The position numbers and the translations under genes are program-made. A stretch of 64,000 bases of DNA from Platycnemis pennipes. Lineage: Eukaryota; Arthropoda; Insecta; Odonata; Platycnemididae. Below the pieces are notes generated by a model. It had not been told where the DNA came from, ran no database searches, and saw nothing but the letters and a program-made list of their open reading frames with translations. Positions 56,336-64,000 of the stretch are shown here, piece by piece (position 1 is the first letter of the stretch; each line of letters begins with the position of its first letter). The DNA is taken from contig OW121847.1 in assembly GCA_933228895.1 (NCBI GenBank), positions 72,001-136,000 of the forward strand, written 5' to 3'.

Positions 56336-58370
56336 TCATCATCATTAGTCAGTAATCCTAGGATTGGTTTGACGCAGCTTTCCAGTCGATTCTTCTATCG
56401 GCCAACCTTTTCATTGTGACGTAATTCTTCTCTTTTACATTCTTCACAACCTGTTCCCTGTATCTCATACGAGGCCTGCCTTTTCCAATCTTCCCGTTCA
56501 CTTTTCCCTCAGCGATAGTCCTCATCAGGCCATCGTGTCTCAAGCTATGGCCGATTAAGTTTGCTCTTCTTTTTTATAGAGTTGTCAGCAGACTTCTCTT
56601 TTCTCCTTCTCTTCTTAGCACTTCCTCGTTACCTACTCGGTCGATCCATTTAATCTTCATTATTCTTCTGTAGCACCCCATTTCAAATGCTTCTACCCTT
56701 TTCTTCTCCGCTGCTGTCATCGTCCATGATTCACTGCCGTAAAGAACAATGCTCCAGATGTATGTTATGATGAACTGTATCCTTACTTCTATGCTTGTAT
56801 TTCCTGCTGTAAGTAGATTCTTCTTTTGAAAGAATGCCCTTTTTGTCTGGGCTATTCTACTAACTATTTCTTTCTTGCTTTGTCCATCGTTGGTTACTCG
56901 GCTTCCTAGATAGCAGAACTCTTTAACCTCTTCAAGTTTTTGTTGTCCTAGTTTGACATTGGTTTTCGCCTCTTCTTTCTTGCTGCACACCAATATCTTA
57001 GTCTTCTTCTTATTTATCATCAGCTGATATCTGGCCATAGTCCTTTCCAGGGTCGTTAGCATCTTATTCAGCTCCTTCTCTGTCTCTGCTATGAGAGCTA
57101 TGTCACCAGCGAATCGTAGCATACTGATTGTTTCTCCGTGGATGTTCACTCCAGAACACTTCTCCTTGACTTCATTTATGGCTCTCTCGATGTAAACATA
57201 AAAAAATTACGGGAGACAGTGCGCAGTCTTGTCTCACTCCTTTCCTTATTCTTGCCTCTTCACAGCTGGGTCCAGATTTAATCACAGCAACTTGGTTTTT
57301 GAACAGACTGTGTATAATTCTTCGGTCATTGTAAGACACTCCAATTCCCTTCAGAATTCCAAGCATTGAATCCCAATCCACGTTGTCAAAGGCCTTCTCT
57401 AAATCCACAAATGCAATGAACGTCTGTTTGTTCTTCTCCATTCTCTTCTCTATGAGTAGCCTAAGGGCCAATATTGCTTCCCTTGTACCCTTACTTTTCC
57501 TGAATCCGAATTGATCTTCATCCAGGAACTCCTCTGCTTTTCGTTCTATTGTTCTGTAGATGATCCTGGTAAGTATCTTCGATGCATGTGTTGTCAGGCT
57601 TATAGTCCTAAAATTTTCGCATTTCTCCGCTCTCTTCTTCCTAGGAATAGGAATGATGATGTTTTTCTCGAAGTCCCTGGGTATTCTCCTGTTGAGTACA
57701 TGTCGCAGATGACATTTTAAAGTTGGGCCAATGTCCTCTCTCCCGCATTCCTTATCAGTTCTGCGGGTATATCATCAATTCCACAAGCCTTATTCATCCG
57801 AAGGTCCCTTACTGCAGCGTCGAATTCCGACCTTAATATTGATGCCCCCATATCATCTTTTTCCACTTCGCTTTCCTCTTCAATAGCTTTTGTGCTGAGA
57901 TGTTTTCCATTGTATAGCTCTTCCAGATATTCTTCCCATCTCTTCACTTTGTCCTCGTTTTCAATCAAAATTTCTCCATTCTTGTCCCTTATGGCATTGC
58001 ATCTTGCGCTCCGTTCCTTGAACTGGTTCCTCACTATGCTGTAGGCCGCTTCCACCTTTCCAAGTGCAAGGTTGCTTTCTACATCTACGCATAGATTTTT
58101 CGACCACATCTCTCTAGCATTCCTTGCTTTGCGACTTACTTCGTTCCTTATTCTTTTGTAGCAAAGCTGCCCTTCTTCAGTTTTCGCATTCTTGTACTTT
58201 CTTCAATCAATTCTAAGACTTCCTCAGTGATCCATGGCTTCTTCTTGGCAACTTTCCTTCCTCCAAGATCTTCTTTTGCGGCTTCCTGTAGTCCGCATTT
58301 AATGTTTTCCCAAATGCACAAAGTTCGCAAAAACTGTCTACCCTCAATTTTATCACGAAATCTTTAAAAT
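56336..58370 (-). pseudogene. RTE-like non-LTR retrotransposon, 5'-truncated
   Basis: Minus strand. The RT region carries KACGIDDIPAELIRN, FVDLEKAFDNVDWDSM (motif A), GVRQDCALSP (motif B) and the catalytic motif as FAGDIALIAE, where FADD has lost one aspartate. It is followed by KTKILVCSKK and FCYLGSRVTNDG, then ESWTMTAAEKKRVEAFE and the CYRRIMKIKWIDRV block typical of RTE/BovB-type elements. Frames are broken near 58148, 57717, 57172, 56574 and 56358. The 3' non-coding end contains GGATTGGTTTGACGCAGC and finishes in short ATG/ATC repeats at about 56328-56345. The endonuclease domain is missing. Confidence 0.82.
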
Positions 58371-58912
58371 CTAGCCCTTGCTGAACTTTTATGGGTGATT
58401 ATTTGGAATAAAGGTGATGTTCTTAGATGAAACAGCTTTTTATCTTTCTTTTAATGTAGTCTACTTACATTTTTGTTACTATCTACCTAAGATATTAAAC
58501 AAAATGACGGACCCTCATTTTTGGTCAATTTGTTTAATAATTGTAGAGAAAAAGTAAATTGCATCGCCGAGCATCACGAAGCACCTTATAATGGAAAACT
58601 CTACAACGCTTCCATAGTGCGAATCCGATGAGTTATACTGCGACCGTTTGCGACGCCGAATTTCACATTAGTTTTTCGATCGCGCGGTCGAGTCTGGTCC
58701 AATCCGCCTGCAACGGGGCGGCAAAGGTGTGGAATGGATTGTAGCCGCATCCACTCTGCTATGGAGATTTTCGAGACACCAACATTTACAAGAGCCTCCA
58801 TCTATTACATTTTGCTGAATTCGCGGTAAAAATTACGCATTTTATCACGTGGAGTAAGGTCTAGGAGATACTGAAAGACTGCTTTCTTCGGGTGCACCAC
58901 GGTAGGGATGGG
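58371..58912. other. No recognisable gene
   Basis: AT-rich at first, then a mixed stretch at 58600-58800 with a 66-codon minus-strand frame of no known family. Confidence 0.5.
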
Positions 58913-59637
58913 CAAAAAATACCGGTATTCGGTAGTACCGAGTACTATTTTTTTTTACTCCGGTAGTACCGGCCAGTATTTAAAATCGGTACTACCGAAG
59001 GTACCGGTACTAGAAATACCGGTACTTCGACAGCCCTGCCATCTTATGTATTGTCAGTAAACTAACTACTAAAACAATTGAGTGTTGATAATAGTTCAAA
59101 GCGAAGTTGATGTTAATGAACAGCACTAATAACAACAACGGCATAAACAACAAATTAACAGTATTCGTGAAGAATTGACTTTACGATTATGATTTTTCTG
59201 TATGAATATAATATTCCATGCCCACTTTGAAGTATCATTTAGAAGTAAAAACATTCGAATTAAATATAACTTGCTCAGTAATTTTAGGTGAATTGGAGCC
59301 AAAATTCTAGTTGTACAATAGTGACAATTGATGCGTGTTTTAACTTGATCCCAAGGTATGAAGAATACAATATACGTCCTAATGAAGAATAGAATATGAA
59401 TGAATGAATTATTGTTTTATCGTCGTGTCCTTATTGAATTGGCTAATTTGATGAAGGCCGGTATATTGTTGCCATTGCTTTATTATTTCACATCGTGTTT
59501 CATAAATAGTAGTTTCCTCGCAAGTCGAAATGACTATGTTTGTCCATACTTTAAAATGATAACTTTGCACCGAAGTGACATAATATATTTGTTATCAATT
59601 GTTTTTTATTTCTTATTTATTCTAGTAACAAAAACTG

Positions 59638-59755
59638 GTGTACTTGAATCGTTCGAGATTGATTCCGGTACGGAATAATCTCGAACACAATGTAAAAACA
59701 TACAAGTGAGACCTTAGTTACGTACCGGAATTAATCCCAAGCGATTCAAGCACAC
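59638..59755. repeat. Imperfect inverted repeat with 35-bp arms
   Basis: Arms 59638-59672 and 59721-59755 share GTGTACTTGAATCG / CGATTCAAGCACAC and ATTGATTCCGGTACG / CGTACCGGAATTAAT. The spacer is 48 bp. Confidence 0.8.
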
Positions 59756-60275
59756 CCCCCCAGGCCCTCCAAAACCTTCCTCTATTCCCCACCCGTGTCA
59801 TTCAATATTATAATATATATAATAACTATAATTTCATTTATTAAATATGTGCACTACAGTTATTCAGAAGTCTCTCTTGGCAATGCGATAAAATTAATTA
59901 AGATATGACTTAGGTACGCCGTGGGCATGTATGTACATACATACTATGACTGCGTTGGAAGTGCAAAAAAGAGAATTTTTATCAAAAATAATGGGGATCC
60001 CCATATGCCTACTGCAGCCTACTGGTTGTTTTTCCCTTTCTCACGGAACATTTCAAAGGTCCTATTACCCGACATGTCGGACGAAATGTTTATAGGACAA
60101 TTGAGATCTGAAGATTCTGTGATTAAATCCTTCATGATTGAGATTCCTATAGCGTGAAATGGTTCCCTGGCATATGGCGATGGAAGAAAAGAGTAAACAA
60201 CATTGTTTGCCCCTTCGTAACCAATCGTTAAATTTTATTCGTGTCTCAAAGGGTCTTCCGCGGTGGTCATGAGCG

Positions 60276-60315
60276 GATCCAGGGGGGCCCTTCAATTGGA
60301 GGCCCCCCCCTGGAA
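60276..60315. repeat. G/C-run hairpin
   Basis: CCAGGGGGGCC pairs with GGCCCCCCCCTGG across a short AT spacer. More C and G runs follow at 60480-60535. Confidence 0.8.
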
Positions 60316-60550
60316 GCTTAAGCTGAATTGTGCATGTGCAGAATTTTCTGTATATTGTTTTTAATTGGCAACGACCGACTATTAATACTGAACATGACGA
60401 TTAGCAAACAAGTAAAATGGCGATACATAAAACAATGATTACAATAATACATATCGATAGTCTGTCTTTTCATTGGAGGGGCGGGGGTAAAGGGGACAAG
60501 ACTGGTGACCGTCCCTCCCCCCCCCCCGCCCAACCTGGTGGTGGATGTTC

Positions 60551-60580
60551 CTCAGAGTAAGGCCCACCCTTACTCTGATT
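60551..60580. repeat. Short hairpin
   Basis: TCAGAGTAAGG and CCTTACTCTGA are inverted around a short spacer. There is no link to a gene. Confidence 0.8.
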
Positions 60581-61140
60581 GAGAGAGATGTTCACCCATT
60601 CTCTTCTCCACCACCGTTCCGCTGGAGTAAAGGAGTGCGTGTAAGTTTTAAAAAAACATGCTTTTATGTTAATTAAGGTAATTCGACATTTTACTATGTA
60701 GAAACGGTTGGGAACTGAAGAGGAATACACCCACCAGTATCAAATTACGGAATAATTTCCAAACGCCTTCCGTCCTCAAATCGGGCAAATAATATTTGCC
60801 GCAGGAAAAAGGCGTCCGTTGCGAGAGGGGCGGCGATCCTTCTAAGGCCCTACCTCGAAAATCAATGTTATTGGACCGTACAAATGCATTTATTTCTCTA
60901 AACTAAACGGAAATGCGACCATGACTACAACATTGAAATTTATTCGATGGCAGTATTTTAGGCATAACTAACACCGATTCTTGTAATGTAAAATCGTACT
61001 GTCAAATTTCTTTACAAGAGACGAGTGTAAAGATATTTTTACACACGTATATACAACAAAAATTAAAATGAGTTAAGTTTTCTCGGGCACCAGGTGAATG
61101 CTTTTTGTACAGCCAAAGACTGTCAGACTGACACCGACAA

Positions 61141-61176
61141 GTCTTAATGAATAAGAAAACTTATTATTCATTAAGA
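61141..61176. repeat. Short AT-rich hairpin
   Basis: TCTTAATGAATAA and TTATTCATTAAGA are inverted copies around a short spacer. Confidence 0.8.
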
Positions 61177-61663
61177 TCATGGTAGAAGACGTCCTGATGG
61201 CGGTGTCAGAGTTTGACAAAGAAAACGCTGGCTGTAGGAAAAGCACTCACCTGGAAGAGCTCCCGAGAGAACTTCACACATATAATACGCCAGGAAAACA
61301 CCAAAAATCAAAATCTATCTACCGAAATCGTTTGTATGACTTTGTCTTCACCAACGACATCGCTATCCACCTTCTCACTATTAGATAATCGAGCCTCCGA
61401 TACATTTTTCCAATGAATTTCCGTAAAAAATGCCTGTGGATGAGTTTTTCAGTGTATTCTTTCTGTCTGGCATTCTAAGTTGCCGAAATACCGGATAATT
61501 AGGGTAAGACGAACGTTAATTTTCAAATTATTAGCATATTTATTCAATCACGAAAGTACCGGTATACCGGTATTTTTTCGCCGGTACTACCGGGGGAGTA
61601 TTATTATTGCTTTTTAATACTCATCACAAAAATACCGGTACTTTTTTAAGTACCGCCCGTCTT

Positions 61664-63060
61664 TAGTATCTGACAATCAGATTTATTCCTGCGACAGTTT
61701 TATTTTAATTTTCCCAGTAAAAGAGACAAGGGGCGTCTCATAGAAAATGATCCTAGGAAAGTCGATCACAGTAATTGTCCTTTATTTGACCTTAGCATAT
61801 GAAAAATTGGCATCTATTAGGGACGGATTGGATATTGATTGCAGTTAACCACTTCTTCACCAAATACCGTAAATATAGAGTTATCAGAGAACTGCCGAAA
61901 TGAAGAGGACGAACGATACGAGAGAACGCGCGAGAGAATTTGGCGCTACGAGAGAATTTGAGAAGTAATTTCAAAGAAGGGGTAATTTATTTGTATGCTT
62001 TAGGTTCCTATTTAAGGGGCCGTGGGACATATCTGTTTTTCAGTCCTATTTTTCAAGGAGATTGCTCCAACAGGAAGCCAGATATCGGAATGCGGTTTTC
62101 AGTAATTAAAAGAGAAAGTATCAAACTATTACTCTATAATCCTAGATTTTACGTAGTAAGCCTTGTTAAAAATATATCTCGATGTAAAAATAGACCTTTT
62201 TGTTGCAAATATTGGGAGACAGAGGGGCTATTTTTTAACTTTCGTTATTATAGAGTACAAGATTCAAGCTTAGTCTGTTGGATCCTTGAAAATTATTGAT
62301 TTTTATTAAAAGACACGCTGTTGAGATATTCTGAAAGTAATTTATGTTTTTCGCCAACTACAGCCCAGGGATACGCTTCGAGAATCGTGCAAATCACTAA
62401 ACAGTTCACACATTCTCCGCCTACTGCGCTACTCAAAAAGTGGCACGGTCCCTCTACCGTATATCCTAAAACGGTAACCTTGAGGTGTTGGAGCTTGGGG
62501 GAAGGGAAAGTGAAGGCGGGCGGGAAGCAGAGGCGATTGAGACGGAGTGACTGATTTACTGACGGGTTGTTTCTTGAGTCTCTGTTTAGGTTGTCGCTCT
62601 CGGGGTGTCTAGTAATAGTCAAACTGACTAATTGTCAAGTCTCGAAATGTCATCGGAAGCGTACCGATATCGGAAAATTAAAGTAGGCAGTCGCTTGACA
62701 TTTTCGATGGCGAGGAAAAAAAGAAAGGGTGAATTTTTGGCCAAGCGGAGGGAAGAAAAAAGGTAAATATTGTCATTTTTTGTGAAAACACTATCATAAT
62801 GTAGTGATATATTCATGTGTAAGTATGCAAATTTCTATTATCCGAAGCAGGCGTCTCAAAATAATGGGAACAGAGTCGCACGTAGGAGGAACTTCTTGCG
62901 CTATTGAAGAAATCCCGTCCAATATTAACGATTCAGTAGCTGATGAAACTTTGCATGATTCATTTGACAATATGGCAATTGCCGAAGAAGGGAAAAACGA
63001 AGGCATATCCGGTGGAGTAACGGGAAGAAGAATTATCGACTTAAAATATTTGACAAATCG
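61664..63060. other. No recognisable gene
   Basis: Several short frames on both strands, including a hydrophobic/basic one at 61940-62299 that begins only at a TTG codon. None has a known domain or exon signals that I can support. Confidence 0.5.
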
Positions 63061-63064
63061 GTTT

Positions 63065-64000
63065 CCAATTTACTGAAAAGGTTTAACCTAAATTTCAACC
63101 TGCGTTCTGATAGTAATTCCCAGCCTAGTTCTTCTATTAAACTCGTAACACTTATACAATTATCATAGCGGCCTTTAACAAATCTAGTGGATCTCCTTTG
63201 CACACGCTCTAATTCTTTTATCATACCTTCCTCGTACGGATCCCATATACTAGCGGCATATTCTAAAATGAGGCCTGACAAGAGTAAAATAGCTTCTAGT
63301 ACTCTCTCATCGCATTTGCCTAGAACTCTTTTTACGAATCCTGATATATGGTTTGCTACACTAGTTATTTCCCTGATGTGTTTCCCCCACAGCATGTCTT
63401 CAATGTTGGTGACGCCTAAGTATTTAATAAATTCTACGTTAGATATTTTCTTTTCTTTGATGCAATAATTTTTCTGGGGAAAGTTATTCTTTTTCCCAAA
63501 GTTCTTTATCGCGCATATCTTCAAATTTCATTCTAGCTGCCAACTATCACACCAATCATCAATCGCATATAAATCCTTAGCTAAAGAATGACTATCCTCT
63601 TAATTTCTTATTTCCTTATACACTACTGCATCAGAAGAAATACGTAAATATGAAGAGATTAGCCAACAGGGCTCAGTGAAGAGCTGCGTCAAACCGATCT
63701 GAGGATTGATGACCAATGATGACTGCTGCATCATCGGCAAAAAGACGGAGCTTGCTATTTTTAGCTACTGTATTCAAGTCATTTACGGAGAGAAGAAATA
63801 AAATTGGGCCTATCACCCTGGGGAACACCCGATGTAACTTTTACTTCGCCTGAGGTGACACCATCTAATACCACCCTTTGAACGCGTTCATGTAGGAAAT
63901 CTCCTATCCAGCCTACCATATTACTGTCTCCCGTATGATGCTAACTTCGCGAGTAGTTTATAGTGGGGAACCTTGTCAAACGCTTTTCTAAATTTAAAAA
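63065..64000 (-). pseudogene. CR1-like RT fragment running off the window
   Basis: Minus strand, continuing beyond 64000. From the right edge leftward: an FRKAFDKVP-type motif A, a TRSKGG-type block, a PQG-type motif B at about 63825, the intact catalytic FADDA motif at about 63730-63750, then KISNVEFIKYLGV, HISGFVKRVLGKCDE, ILEYAASIWDPYEEG, VQRRSTRFVKGRYD and LGWELLSERRLKFRLNL. Frameshifts lie near 63525 and 63640. The RT Asp pair is preserved although the frame is broken. It differs clearly from the copy at 45651-48532, so it belongs to another subfamily. Confidence 0.85.

Larger units (their letters stand above)
58913..61663. mobile_element. Possible hAT-like element with TACCGGTA terminal arrays
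   Basis: The left end TAGGGATGGGCAAAAAATACC is followed by many TACCGGTA/GGTAGTACC motifs (58920-59030). The right end has the same motif array (61555-61650) and finishes CGCCCGTCTTTA, an eroded complement of the left terminus. The interior (59040-61550) shows no transposase. No matching 8-bp flanks were found. It may be one 2.75-kb element or two solo ends. Confidence 0.4.

Noticed and set aside
61940..62299. 119-codon plus-strand frame
   Set aside because: Begins only at TTG, has no recognisable domain and no exon signals, and similar lengths occur by chance in this region.

Overview
The window looks like repeat-rich nuclear DNA from an arthropod, most likely an insect. The reasons are the mix of mobile elements (piggyBac, a GIY-YIG Penelope-like element, a Polinton-type DNA polymerase, CR1-like and RTE-like non-LTR retrotransposons, hAT-type MITEs and a tRNA-derived SINE), the AT-rich background and the lack of any bacterial gene organisation. 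I cannot name the species. No intact host protein-coding gene can be defended. Nearly every recognisable coding stretch is a decayed transposable element.

Region 1 (1-19626) is one large satellite array with a monomer of about 144-145 bp. It runs in one orientation to 15797 and then flips to the opposite strand. Monomers are organised into higher-order repeats. The clearest is a 1593-bp, 11-monomer unit present three times almost identically between about 5262 and 10137. A roughly 2166-bp, 15-monomer unit spans the first 4 kb. The satellite stops in mid-monomer and is followed by 123 units of the pentamer TCGGG (19641-20255), a telomere-like G-rich repeat close to the arthropod motif TTAGG and the beetle motif TCAGG.

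Region 2 (20255-35711) is built from piggyBac-family transposons. Two halves of one copy lie 14 kb apart in opposite orientation, each ending in the same terminal repeat of an unknown DNA element. Two inverted 252/253-bp repeats (20255-20507 and 33313-33564) are positioned so that recombination between them would explain the split as an inversion of about 12.8 kb. A second, more complete but inactivated copy lies between them (30386-33151). Ordinary intergenic DNA, a CCGGTTAT-rich pair of segments and two short Penelope-derived fold-backs fill the rest.

Region 3 (35712-40815) holds a broken type-B DNA polymerase pseudogene (minus strand) next to a nearly full-length but twice-frameshifted Penelope-like element (plus strand). 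The 3' region of the latter contains a well-formed hammerhead ribozyme motif.

Region 4 (40985-64000) is a patchwork of CR1-like fragments on both strands, an RTE-like element abutting one of them, a SINE, and several members of hAT-like non-autonomous families. One MITE has a perfect 8-bp target duplication. These families share GGGATGGG-type ends and terminal arrays of short self-complementary motifs. Long stretches between them show no recognisable gene. Satellite, telomere-like repeat and nested dead transposons together suggest a heterochromatic (pericentromeric or subtelomeric) location, which is inference.
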